DNA from: Anaerolineae bacterium | GTDB lineage: Bacteria; Chloroflexota; Anaerolineae; Promineifilales; Promineifilaceae | Assembly: GCA_028277515.1 (NCBI GenBank) | Contig: JANQGC010000242.1 | Coordinates: 1-34,581 of the forward strand | Direction of reading: 5' to 3' | DNA length: 34,581 bases | Shown here: piece after piece, positions 26,903-34,581 of the stretch | Layout of the letters: each line of letters opens with the position of its first letter | Position numbering within the stretch: the first letter of the stretch is position 1 | The notes under the pieces: model-generated | Databases searched by the model: none | What the model was told of the DNA's origin: nothing | What the model saw: the letters and a program-made list of their open reading frames with translations, nothing else | Made by a program: the position numbers and the translations under genes

Positions 26903-27465
26903 TTCCTCTCGCTTTAGCCATTGCCGGATTGATTGCTGCATTGGTTACCTACCGCGGCATTCGCCGGGGTGGGGCGCGGTACTATACTTTGGAACGTGAG
27001 GCCATGTTGCGGCGGGCCAGTTTCACTTTATTTGGCGCCGTGGCCCTCTTCCTGGCCGCCATTGGCTCTCTCATTTATCAACAGGACCAGGCAGCGCCGG
27101 CAGCAGGAGAGGAACCTGTCTTATTAGAAGAGGGGGTCGCTGCGTCAACCATCACGCCAACGGTCTTTATTGAACAATTCCCACCCACGGACACGCCTGC
27201 ACCTGACGTCCCAGAGGTTACGGAAACACCAACCCCGGTGGTCTGCCGCGGAATTGTGGATGGTACGAGCGGCAATGGGCTGACTTTGCGTGATAGTCCA
27301 GGGGGAGAGGAAATTACCGTTTTGCCGGATGGTTCCGTTTTAACGGTTTTGGATGATGCTCCGGTCGAGTCAGGTGGCTTTGAATGGCGCAATGTGCGCG
27401 TTGTCGGCGGCGAGGAAGGGTGGGTCGCCTCCGACTTCTTGACCATGCGTGCCCCATGTAACTGA
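26887..27465 (+). CDS. Membrane-anchored protein with an extracellular SH3-like domain
   Basis: 192 residues. Two N-terminal hydrophobic segments (about 3-21 and 45-65) with a short basic loop between them place the rest outside. A low-complexity linker rich in Pro, Thr and Glu follows (FPPTDTPAPDVPEVTETP-like). The C-terminal 75 residues are an SH3b-type domain: GLTLRDSPGGEEITVLPDGSVL, EWRNVRVVGGEEGWVASDFL. SH3b domains bind peptidoglycan or peptides. Two Cys (in VVCRG and the APCN end) may form a disulfide. The gene overlaps the end of tsaC, and the glycosyltransferase starts 2 bases after its stop. Confidence 0.8.
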   Translation: MGDFLIPLALAIAGLIAALVTYRGIRRGGARYYTLEREAMLRRASFTLFGAVALFLAAIGSLIYQQDQAAPAAGEEPVLLEEGVAASTITPTVFIEQFPPTDTPAPDVPEVTETPTPVVCRGIVDGTSGNGLTLRDSPGGEEITVLPDGSVLTVLDDAPVESGGFEWRNVRVVGGEEGWVASDFLTMRAPCN

Positions 27466-27467
27466 TC

Positions 27468-28595
27468 ATGTTACTAGGCATTGATGCCAGCCGGGCCGTT
27501 AGCGATCAGCGAACAGGAACCGAGGCTTATGCTTTTTTCCTTTTACGCGCTTTGCTGCCGTTGGCCGGAGAGCGGGGACACCGGGTTCGCCTTTACTACA
27601 ACCAACCACCACCCGATCATCTTTTCCCTGATTTTACCCACGTTGAGCAGCGTATCATCCCCATGGCTCGTTTATGGACCCAGGTTCGGCTGGCACGCGA
27701 GTTGAGAGAAAATCCGCCGGATTTGTTTTTTACACCCGCCCATGTGATTCCCTTTACGTATCGCGGCCGCAGCGTGGTCACTCTGCATGATCTGGGATTT
27801 CATCATTTCCCGAATGCGCATACAAGGGGTCAACTCGCTTATTTGAAGTTGAGTACGCGCTTGAACGGCCGGGCGGCCGAGCGGGTGATCGTGGATTCGC
27901 AGGCCACCAGAACCGATCTGATCCGCTTTCACGCTGTTGATCCTGAGAAGGTTGATGTTGTTTATCCTGGAATTGATCCGGACCTGGCGCAGGTCACTGA
28001 TCGGCAGGAAATTTCGGCCGTCCAGGAAAAATACGGCATTCAATCTCCTTATTTACTGGCCATTGGAACCATCCAGCCACGCAAAAACCTGGTTCGTCTG
28101 GCCCAGGCTTTTACATCAAACGGGTTGCCGCACCAGCTTGTTCTGGCAGGGAAAGTGGGCTGGAAATCACAACCAATCATAGATGAAATAGAAAGAATCA
28201 AAGAGAATTGGCACGATCAAATATTGTTACCCGGTTTTGTCGCTGAAAATGATAAGGCAGCCCTGATTTCCGGCGCTGAGGCTTTGCTGTTTCCTTCCTT
28301 ATACGAGGGATTCGGTTTTCCCGTATTGGAGGGTCAGGCCTGTGCCACGCCTGTGCTGGCCTCAAACAGCAGTTCGCTGCCGGAAATTGCCGGGGAAGGT
28401 GCGCTGTTTGTCGATCCAACGAATGTTGCGGAGATGGCAAAAGGCATTAGGCGCGTTGTTGAGGATATCGATTTAAGAGATAGCCTGATGCGTGCCGGGT
28501 TGGAAAATGTGGGAAGGTTTAGCTGGCAGAAAGCAGCACAAGGTTTGCTCAATACCATGGAAAAGGCCGGGTCATTACCGTATCAAATTTTGTAG
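27468..28595 (+). CDS. Glycosyltransferase family 4 (GT-B fold)
   Basis: 375 residues with the two-lobe GT-B pattern. The N-lobe starts LLGIDASRAVSDQRTGTEAYA, followed by VVTLHDLGFHHFPNAHT and a YLKLSTRLNGRAAERVIVDSQ-type segment. The C-lobe has YLLAIGTIQPRKNLVRLAQA, FPSLYEGFGFPVLEGQACATPVLAS with the E-x7-E nucleotide-sugar motif, and LPEIAGEGALFVDP. The typical substrate is a nucleotide-activated hexose, added to a lipid-linked or cell-envelope glycan. It follows the SH3 gene by 2 bases and its end overlaps the convergent TPR gene by 21 bases. Confidence 0.9.
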   Translation: MLLGIDASRAVSDQRTGTEAYAFFLLRALLPLAGERGHRVRLYYNQPPPDHLFPDFTHVEQRIIPMARLWTQVRLARELRENPPDLFFTPAHVIPFTYRGRSVVTLHDLGFHHFPNAHTRGQLAYLKLSTRLNGRAAERVIVDSQATRTDLIRFHAVDPEKVDVVYPGIDPDLAQVTDRQEISAVQEKYGIQSPYLLAIGTIQPRKNLVRLAQAFTSNGLPHQLVLAGKVGWKSQPIIDEIERIKENWHDQILLPGFVAENDKAALISGAEALLFPSLYEGFGFPVLEGQACATPVLASNSSSLPEIAGEGALFVDPTNVAEMAKGIRRVVEDIDLRDSLMRAGLENVGRFSWQKAAQGLLNTMEKAGSLPYQIL

Positions 28596-29231
28596 TTTCT
28601 GCAAAAGATTGGGGCCATTAATACGGATTTCCCATTCGAGCAGTTCGGGGTTATCAGGTTCGATTTGCTGCCACATTTCCAACCACATACGAGCACCTTC
28701 ATTCGACTTTTTGGCCAGAGAGATTTCCATTTGCATACGCGCTAAAGCCTGAAATTCACTGTAATGGAGTTTTGTCCTGCGCATTAAAGGATTAACTAAA
28801 TCCATTGCTTCTTCCACCCGCTTTTCTGCGATCATCATTCTGGCCAAAGCAACACGGGAAAAGAAGTAATCAGGGAAACGAGTATACGTTTTTTCCAATA
28901 GTTCTCGCGCTTTTTCTCTTTGCCCTTGCCTTTCATAGACTACTGCTAATTGGTTGTAAGCTGATGGAAAATCGGGGGCTTCGCCTATGAGTTCCTGTGC
29001 CAATAATTTGGCATCCACCAGATTGTCATCAAGGAGTAAGTCATAGAGGATTTCATTTTTTTCCAGAACCTCCAGGGGTACATCTTCAATATCCATTGGC
29101 TCATCTATGATTTCAAAACCTATCATAAACAGCTCTGTTTGCTGCCCCTTGATCCACATAGGAACCATTTTTCCTTCCGGTAACATTTCAGGATGGTGTT
29201 GGGTAATGAATTGCATGGCTTCCAGGCGCAT
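28575..29231 (-). CDS. TPR-repeat protein
   Basis: About 218 residues. The region from about 75 to 145 contains tetratricopeptide repeats (ADFPSAYNQLAVVYERQGQ-like, then KARELLEKTYTRFPDYFFSRVALARM and EEAMDLVNPLM). The N-terminal 60 residues are unrelated and hold PEMLPEGKMVPMWIKGQQTELF, of unknown function. The end carries a further helix rich in Leu. TPRs bind proteins; no partner is known. The ATG at 29231 is used; a TTG four codons upstream is the first possible start after an in-frame stop. No ribosome site is clear. Confidence 0.65.
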   Translation of the reverse strand: MRLEAMQFITQHHPEMLPEGKMVPMWIKGQQTELFMIGFEIIDEPMDIEDVPLEVLEKNEILYDLLLDDNLVDAKLLAQELIGEAPDFPSAYNQLAVVYERQGQREKARELLEKTYTRFPDYFFSRVALARMMIAEKRVEEAMDLVNPLMRRTKLHYSEFQALARMQMEISLAKKSNEGARMWLEMWQQIEPDNPELLEWEIRINGPNLLQKLQNLIR

Positions 29232-29488
29232 TTCATCAGTCAATATTTCTGATTAATCGGTTATCCTCCATCATCCAAATTGCCAAGATGCAGATCCGTG
29301 AGCGCAATAGTCGCTTTCTCACCACACTCTCGTTTGCCTGGTAAATTGGTTCGTGATTTTTCTTTTCGCACTTTTTTCGCACCTCCCTTTTATTCTAGAA
29401 CCATCACGAATTTAACGGCCAGGCGGATTTTGATCTTCCGTCAAAGCACTGAGTCAGTATCAAACGATTACGAAGGAAAATTCCAAAC

Positions 29489-29926
29489 ATGAAAACATTA
29501 ATTTGTCCCATTTCAACACAAAGAATCAACCGTCATGTTGTACGGTTAACCGGCTTAATGATGGCCAGTATGATCGCCCTTTATCTGTTAAGTGGCAACA
29601 TCATGTTCATTATAGCCATTGTTATTGATTATTCTGTACGGGCTTTTACAACGCTGCCATACAGTCCCTTTAGCTGGATAGCTGCGAAAATTGTCCAGTT
29701 TTTTAACTGGCCACCGAAACAGATTGACAAAGCACCCAAGATTTTTGCTGCGCGAGTAGGCTGGTTATTCGCACTGGCAACGGCCGTTCTCTACTTCATC
29801 TATCCCTCCGCCAGCATCATCGTCGGTGCAACCCTGATGGCTTTCGCCCTCCTCGAATCCGTCTTCGATTTCTGTGCCGGCTGTATCGTCTACACCTATA
29901 TCGTCCTCCCCCTAATGGGTGAGTGA
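29489..29926 (+). CDS. DUF4395 family membrane protein
   Basis: 145 residues with three to four hydrophobic segments. The start TLICPISTQRINRHVVRLTG has the family's C-P-...-N pattern, the middle has VIDYSVRAFTTLPYSPFSW, and the end has LESVFDFCAGCIVYTYIV with the Cys pair typical of DUF4395. Members often sit beside thioredoxin-like proteins, suggesting membrane thiol exchange (inference). An AAGGA ribosome site is 8 bases before the ATG. Confidence 0.88.
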   Translation: MKTLICPISTQRINRHVVRLTGLMMASMIALYLLSGNIMFIIAIVIDYSVRAFTTLPYSPFSWIAAKIVQFFNWPPKQIDKAPKIFAARVGWLFALATAVLYFIYPSASIIVGATLMAFALLESVFDFCAGCIVYTYIVLPLMGE

Positions 29927-29957
29927 TCGTTACATAAGAACGGATAAGGAGAAGACC

Positions 29958-30096
29958 ATGATTAATAACAATTATGGTATGCTTGCCGTTCTAACAACAT
30001 ATTTTCAAGAAACTATCGACACTATCACGGCAACCTTCAAAACAGAAGGATTTACCGCTTAACTAAAATCAATGTCCAGGAATCAATGAAATGATT
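29958..30096 (+). pseudogene. Broken DUF302 gene (two frameshifts, cut short)
   Basis: An AAGGAG site 6 bases before the ATG at 29958 shows that a gene started here. Reading the three frames in turn gives MINNNYGMLAVLTTY, then (from about 30002) YFQETIDTITATFKTEGFTA, then (from 30061) LTKINVQESMK and TGA. Joined, they match the N-terminal part of a DUF302 domain (a strand, a helix ending with a GF, then LT-x-I-x-V-x-x-x-x-K). The frames change by one lost (or two gained) bases at about 30002 (an ATAT run) and at 30059-30061. The rest of the domain is missing. This is a recent-looking remnant. Confidence 0.6.
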
Positions 30097-30110
30097 GAGA
30101 GGGTATAAAT

Positions 30111-30722
30111 ATGACAGAGAAAGCAAATTTATCTCCATCCATGACCGAAGCGGAATTTGATAATGGGTATTGGTATGTCGTTGAATTGAAGGAGTTTGCA
30201 AAAGAGATAGGAATTTCTCCCGTTTCCAAACTGAGAAAGGATGAGCTTGAAAAATCTATAAAACATTATCTTCGCACTGGGGAGATCAAAAACTTTACGA
30301 GAAGAAATCTCACCAAAACCGGTGTTAAAGATACTGAAATAGGGCTAGATCTCAAATTGCCCATTCTGCACTACACGAGCAACAAGGAAACAAAGGCATT
30401 TATCGTAAATGAAGCAATGAAGAAAGAGCCATACTTAAAAGAGAAATCAGGTGTATGGTATCGATTGAATCGTTGGCGAGAAGAGCAATTAGTAAATGGT
30501 GAAGCAATCACATATGAAGACCTGATTGATCAATATATAAAGTTAAGTCAGACTAAGGGAAACTTCTCCCGTATTCCGCACGGCCGTTATATCAACTTCG
30601 TTGCCGATTTCTTGGCCGGCGAGAAAAATCCCACAAGACAACAAGCCATCCAAGCATGGGAACAATTAAAAAACCAGGATGCGCCTAAAACATACGAGGC
30701 CTGGAAAAAACGTCAAAGCTAA
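30111..30722 (+). CDS. SAP-domain protein (DUF6434-type)
   Basis: 203 residues. Residues 15-60 have a YWYVVELKEFAKEIGISPVSKLRKDELEKSIKHYLRTG pattern shown here only in parts: WYVVELKEFAKEIGI and KLRKDELEKSIKHYL, a SAP-like helix-extended loop-helix that usually binds nucleic acid. The following NFTRRNLTKTGVKDTEIGL and RIPHGRYINFVADFL are features of the bacterial SAP-containing DUF6434 family. No catalytic domain is seen. A GAGAGG site lies 8 bases before the ATG. It is clearly richer in A and T than its neighbours and codons differ from them, suggesting recent transfer. Confidence 0.75.
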   Translation: MTEKANLSPSMTEAEFDNGYWYVVELKEFAKEIGISPVSKLRKDELEKSIKHYLRTGEIKNFTRRNLTKTGVKDTEIGLDLKLPILHYTSNKETKAFIVNEAMKKEPYLKEKSGVWYRLNRWREEQLVNGEAITYEDLIDQYIKLSQTKGNFSRIPHGRYINFVADFLAGEKNPTRQQAIQAWEQLKNQDAPKTYEAWKKRQS

Positions 30723-30737
30723 ACAAGCGAGAATCAA

Positions 30738-30854
30738 GTGATTACACATTTGGAGCAAATTACGCCAGAGTGGTTGATGGCCGTTCTTTCCCAAAACGGC
30801 GCAATGGCACTTTATTGGCCTAGCAATCTGCGGCGCGAACTCGAAATTCCCGTA
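30738..30854 (+). pseudogene. Likely 5' remnant of a phosphotransferase (APH/ecdysteroid-kinase-like) gene
   Basis: From a GTG at 30738 the frame gives ITHLEQITPEWLMAVLSQNG followed by AMALYWPSNLRRELE. EITPEWLT-VL is how many aminoglycoside-phosphotransferase-like kinases begin. Beyond 30855 the frame runs antisense through the MFS gene and has no family character, so at most 39 codons are left. The ribosome site is weak. The call rests on a short stretch. Confidence 0.35.
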
Positions 30855-32042
30855 TCACTGAACATCCAAACGAAGGTGTCTAACTCTCTCCTGCTTCACC
30901 CATCCAAGGCCAATGAAGAAACCAATAAGCATGATGATGGAGCCGCTAAGGTATGGCAGATGCACATTTATGTCAAATAGATACCCGGCCCACAAAGGAC
31001 CAACAATCCGTCCCAGACTCATGAATGAATTATTGAGTCCCAGGGTGACACCTTGCCCCATAGTAGCACGCTGTGAGATGAGGGAGGCTACGGCCGGGCG
31101 CAGTAAAGCCACAGTCAGGACAAAGAATCCGGTCGTCAATAATACAGTTGGGTAGGTGTTGGCGGTCAGCAGCAGCAAAAAGCCGAGGGAACTGCCTAAC
31201 AGCGACAGCTTGATCACAAATGCCTCGCCCCACTGCCTGGTTAAGGGACCAATCATGACTCCCTGCACAAGAGCCGACACCAAACCCACGACGACCATAA
31301 TCGTGCCCACCTGTGCTGTGCCGTACTCAAATTTTTGCAGCGCGTAAAGGCCAAAGATGCCTTCAAAACTGGTCAAGCCAAAGCTCACCAAAAACGCCAT
31401 AAACAACAAGATACCGATGGGACTGCGCAGTGCAGCCCACAAAGCTTGCAGCGAAACAAATTTGACCTGGGATTTTTGCCGCGCTTCCGTCGGCAGCGAT
31501 TCCGGCAGAAAAAAGCCGACCAAAGCCAGCGTAATAAGCGCCAACCCCGCGGCGATGAAGAAGGGTAGCGCCAGTGAATCCCCAGCCAACCAGCCGCCAA
31601 TGCCTGGTCCTAAGATCACGCCTAGGCCCATCGCCGCGCCCAGCTTGCCCATGCTGTCCCCACGCTCCTCCGGCGTGGTGGAATCGCTGATGAAGGCCAT
31701 CATTGCTGGATACGTTGCTGAGGATAAAAGCCCGGCCAGACTGCGGGCCAGGAATAACATCCAAAATTCAGTGGCCAACCCAAATAAAATCAGGAAGATG
31801 GCGTAGCCGGAAATGCCGAGCAGCAAAACAGGTTTTCGCCCCACCCGGTCGGAGACAGAACCCCAAACCGGAGCGAAGATGAGCTGCATCAGGGAGTAGA
31901 CGGCGACCAGCCAGCCAAGATCGCTGCCACTTGCGCCCAGTTTATCGATGTAAAAGGGCATGATGGGCATAACCATGCCAAATCCGAGCATGATCACGAT
32001 CATCGTGGCCGCCAGGATGAAGAGGTTGCGACGGTTATTCAT
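30855..32042 (-). CDS. MFS transporter, DHA1 (drug:H+ antiporter) type
   Basis: A 395-residue, 12-segment major facilitator. Motif A is GSVSDRVGRKPVLL (in the first cytoplasmic loop), and motif C is GAAMGLGVILGPGIGGWLAG in the fifth helix, which marks proton antiporters of the TetA/Bmr group. Substrate unknown. It begins 11 bases after the stop of the large upstream gene, so the two are one operon. There is no strong ribosome site (AGAGA). Confidence 0.92.
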   Translation of the reverse strand: MNNRRNLFILAATMIVIMLGFGMVMPIMPFYIDKLGASGSDLGWLVAVYSLMQLIFAPVWGSVSDRVGRKPVLLLGISGYAIFLILFGLATEFWMLFLARSLAGLLSSATYPAMMAFISDSTTPEERGDSMGKLGAAMGLGVILGPGIGGWLAGDSLALPFFIAAGLALITLALVGFFLPESLPTEARQKSQVKFVSLQALWAALRSPIGILLFMAFLVSFGLTSFEGIFGLYALQKFEYGTAQVGTIMVVVGLVSALVQGVMIGPLTRQWGEAFVIKLSLLGSSLGFLLLLTANTYPTVLLTTGFFVLTVALLRPAVASLISQRATMGQGVTLGLNNSFMSLGRIVGPLWAGYLFDINVHLPYLSGSIIMLIGFFIGLGWVKQERVRHLRLDVQ

Positions 32043-32053
32043 GATCAGATTCT

Positions 32054-34581
32054 CTAAGCAGCAGCTCCATTCCCAAGAAATACGATCCCTTCCGCCCCAT
32101 CAACCGTAATCCTTTGGCCATTTTGGATGCGCTTGGTGGCGACGCCGGTGCCGAGTACGGCGGGGATGCCATATTCGCGGGCGACGATAGAGCTGTGGCT
32201 CAATGGACCCCCGATGTCGGTGACCACGGCCGTAGCCAGGGCAAACAAAGGTGTCCAGGCCGGGGTGGTGATGGCCGCCACCAGGATGTCCCCAGGCTCC
32301 ATTTGGCCGAAATCTTCCGGGCCGTGCAACACACGGGCGGTGCCGGTGATGCGGCCAGGGCTGGCGGCCACGCCGGAGATTTTCCCCGTATCTTGCTGAC
32401 TGATGCGTGCGGGCATCCACTTTTCCACGTTAAGACCCAGGAATTTTTCCTTGGGTGGCAGCAAGGTTGGCGGAATGACCAGCTTGCGCGAGCGCCAGAT
32501 CGCTTTACGTTCGGCGATGGTGTCGGCCATGCTGGAAATTGGTTGGCTGTGGTCGAGGGCGGTAACGGCCGTTTGCACCTCAGCACCGCGCAGCCAGAAA
32601 ATATCATCCGGTTGGTCGAACAGTCCCGCCTCTACACCGCGCCACCCTATCTCCAGCAGCATCCGGCGCAGCTGGGGCCAGCCCAACCCCAGGTCGGCAA
32701 GCCCTTCTTCCCGTAACGGGATAGCCGTTTGCGCCCAGCCCACCGTTTTCTCAAATAACCAGCGGCGCATCCCCCGGCGATATTTGGTCCGAATCACAGC
32801 CATGGCCGCTTCCCGCTTATGGGCCAAATCTTCCTGCCGGGCATGGGGATCGCTCCCCTGTCCGGCAATATAAACCTTCAGGGTTTCCAGCAGCGGTGTT
32901 GGATCATCAAGCGGAGTTGGCTTCATAAAATCGAAGTCGTAGATGGTGTGTCCGAACATCGTTAAGTGGCTATCGAACCGTTCCTGGAATTCCGCGAAAG
33001 ATGAAGGATAAGCATCGGGGGTCAAATCAGCCGTCAGATCGACCGCGAGTTGTGCGGCGGGTATATTGGTCATGGCTGCAGCTAATGTTGGCTGTGCCTT
33101 GACCCACAGGCCTAAATCATAGAGTGATTTTTCTGCTCGAATAGGCATCGAGTTAAAGCCCAAGATGAACGTCAGGGCCGGTGGATCATCATCGCCGCGG
33201 ATGAGCTTCTCATAAACCCTGGTGAATACCGTTTCACTGGTGGTGGAAGCGGGAATGATCCCCGCTTGCAGCGTATTGTAGGTTTCCATGCCCAAGCGGG
33301 TTAGTTCCTGGGCGCCTCGCCATAAATCTGCGGCTGAATATGCTTTGACCGGCCGTGCCTGCCATTTGGTTAAAGCAGCTTCGTACCGGGGATGCATATC
33401 GTCACGCCATAAGGCGGCGCCATTTTTAATATGCTTGAAGATAGCAATGGCGCCGGTTGTCAGCATGGTCAGCCACTGCTTCTTGGTGAAACGAGTGCTC
33501 ATATAAATGTAGCCATTGATTGTGTATATGACCTGGGCCACGTCTTCCGGCGGCTGCTTCACGACGCTGCCCAACAGTTGGCGCGTGCCATAATCCAGCG
33601 CATCGACGCCCATCGTTTCAAACAGCGGACTGGCCGGGTCTGGCAGCAGTTCGGCCGAACTGCCGCGCAGATACTGTCCCGTATCATCAGGAAGTGGCCA
33701 CTCACTAGGTGGCGGGGGATCATTGCCGTCCGCGCCGGATGATTCCCCCGTTAGATGGCGCACAATCCCTTGCAGGCCATCTACCTCTACCAGCTGCCCA
33801 TCACGTAGTTGGCTTGTAGCCTCGTCGACGCCGGCCACGCAAGGTTTGCCATATTCTCGCGCCACCAGTGAACCATGCTGGAGTAGCCCACCCACCTCCA
33901 GGATAATGGCCGCGGCATTGGTGAACAGTGGCGTCCAGCCGGGGTCGGTGGCACGAGCCACAAGAATATCGCCGGGCAGCACCGGTTTTTCATCAGGCGC
34001 ATGCAGCACTTTGACCGGGCCACGTACCACACCGGGTGAGATGGGCTGGCCGATCAGTTCGCCATCTTGCGCCTCTTTGCGGGCCAGACGCAGGATCTTA
34101 CCGCGTGAGTCGAAAATACGTGGGAAATCACGCACGTGAGCGAAGCGGCGTTGGTAGGCGGTGTTTTCATAGGCTAAGGCGCGTAGATCACATGTTGGAT
34201 CGGCCAGTGCTTGATCCAGTTGGACGAAGGTAAGGTCAAATATTTGTTGGGTATGGTCCAAACGGCCGTTTGCCACCCATTCCTCGACGGTTTTGAGCAC
34301 ATGTTGGCGCAGCGCATTCAGCAGCCAGATGAAATGGTATTTATGCGCTTCGCGCATCCCGCCAAAATTCAGCAAATGCTGGTACAGCTTGGCAAATGTC
34401 TTGGCCTTACGCCTGCTCTTCTGGGCCAGGCGATCATGTAGCTCATTAAAAACGGCCTCTCGTTCGGCGGCCGAGCGGGCAAAAATTGCTTCAGGATTGT
34501 TTTCCGGGTCTTTGTTTTCAGCCATAATGCGCAGTTGGTTGAAAAATTGGGCGGGCTGTTCCAAATAGCGCGGCGTCCCCA
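32054..34581 (-). CDS. PEP-utiliser/rifampin-phosphotransferase-like protein with two swivelling His domains (partial, 5' end outside window)
   Basis: The frame is open to the window edge (GTPRYLEQ precedes the first possible TTG), so the N-terminal part, where such enzymes keep their ATP-grasp domain, is missing. Numbering from the TTG at 34564: a helical linker (60-160) leads to a phospho-His domain with VGGLLQHGSLVAREYG (His230). A second linker (about 400-640, with FGHTIYDFDFMKP and DDIFWL) leads to a second phospho-His domain ending the protein with IGGPLSHSSIVAREYGIPAV. Both His residues are kept. The visible part thus looks like a tandem copy of the C-terminal half of a PEP-synthase-like or rifampin phosphotransferase. 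Substrate unknown; the MFS gene is co-transcribed. Confidence 0.85.
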   Translation of the reverse strand, partial: GTPRYLEQPAQFFNQLRIMAENKDPENNPEAIFARSAAEREAVFNELHDRLAQKSRRKAKTFAKLYQHLLNFGGMREAHKYHFIWLLNALRQHVLKTVEEWVANGRLDHTQQIFDLTFVQLDQALADPTCDLRALAYENTAYQRRFAHVRDFPRIFDSRGKILRLARKEAQDGELIGQPISPGVVRGPVKVLHAPDEKPVLPGDILVARATDPGWTPLFTNAAAIILEVGGLLQHGSLVAREYGKPCVAGVDEATSQLRDGQLVEVDGLQGIVRHLTGESSGADGNDPPPPSEWPLPDDTGQYLRGSSAELLPDPASPLFETMGVDALDYGTRQLLGSVVKQPPEDVAQVIYTINGYIYMSTRFTKKQWLTMLTTGAIAIFKHIKNGAALWRDDMHPRYEAALTKWQARPVKAYSAADLWRGAQELTRLGMETYNTLQAGIIPASTTSETVFTRVYEKLIRGDDDPPALTFILGFNSMPIRAEKSLYDLGLWVKAQPTLAAAMTNIPAAQLAVDLTADLTPDAYPSSFAEFQERFDSHLTMFGHTIYDFDFMKPTPLDDPTPLLETLKVYIAGQGSDPHARQEDLAHKREAAMAVIRTKYRRGMRRWLFEKTVGWAQTAIPLREEGLADLGLGWPQLRRMLLEIGWRGVEAGLFDQPDDIFWLRGAEVQTAVTALDHSQPISSMADTIAERKAIWRSRKLVIPPTLLPPKEKFLGLNVEKWMPARISQQDTGKISGVAASPGRITGTARVLHGPEDFGQMEPGDILVAAITTPAWTPLFALATAVVTDIGGPLSHSSIVAREYGIPAVLGTGVATKRIQNGQRITVDGAEGIVFLGNGAAA

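Noticed and set aside
29280..29492. 70-codon open frame before the DUF4395 gene
   Set aside because: Composition is not protein-like (mixed Arg/Ser/Phe), no ribosome site, and it overlaps the ribosome site and start of DUF4395.
33431..34139. Plus-strand open frames opposite the PEP-utiliser gene
   Set aside because: Antisense frames of a long real gene; composition is not like neighbouring proteins.

Overview
The window is bacterial: dense genes, short gaps, Shine-Dalgarno sites and overlapping start/stop codons. The gene mix (a DUF3473-like deacetylase beside a FemAB-like protein, DUF2304 beside a DPM1-type glycosyltransferase, a bacterial PH-domain protein, a fused Sat-CysC, proline/threonine-rich linkers on surface proteins) and the medium GC content suggest an uncultured Chloroflexota-type bacterium, perhaps Anaerolineae-like. 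That assignment is inference; no rRNA or other phylogenetic marker was compared. No tRNA, rRNA, CRISPR array, transposase or phage gene was recognised.

Layout. Positions 1-4394 (minus strand) hold an envelope/exopolysaccharide operon: DPM1-like glycosyltransferase, DUF2304 membrane protein, alkaline-phosphatase-superfamily enzyme, polysaccharide deacetylase and a FemAB-like transferase cut by the window edge. Positions 4658-7185 (minus) hold an HD phosphohydrolase, a WecA/MraY-like sugar-1-phosphate transferase and upp. Positions 7312-12783 (plus) hold ruvB, queA, a two-component system, a thioredoxin-fold miniprotein and a Crp/Fnr regulator. Positions 12789-16578 hold small housekeeping and unknown genes on both strands. 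Positions 16688-19941 (plus) are a tight methyltransferase, sulfotransferase and phosphodiesterase operon. It is followed by a probably abundant secreted four-repeat protein (20051-21457) with a textbook terminator, and by a lipoprotein. Positions 22880-25307 hold the PAPS genes: a Sat-CysC fusion and a second CysC. Positions 25345-28595 hold prmC, tsaC, an SH3-domain protein and a glycosyltransferase. Positions 28575-30854 are a mixed zone with a TPR gene, DUF4395, a broken DUF302 gene, a SAP-domain gene and a probable gene fragment. Positions 30855-34581 (minus) hold an MFS transporter and a large PEP-utiliser-type protein with two swivelling His domains, cut by the window edge.

How the parts may work together. 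The WecA/MraY-like enzyme and the glycosyltransferases can build lipid-linked glycans. The deacetylase, FemAB-like protein, methyltransferase and sulfotransferase, and possibly the two phosphodiesterase-like enzymes, can decorate them. The Sat-CysC and CysC enzymes supply PAPS, the sulfate donor the sulfotransferase needs. The most interesting reading is therefore a surface-glycan sulfation and decoration locus next to a strongly expressed repeat-built surface protein. A second notable signal is an 8-bp palindrome, ACGGCCGT, found 13 times by eye in 34.6 kb.
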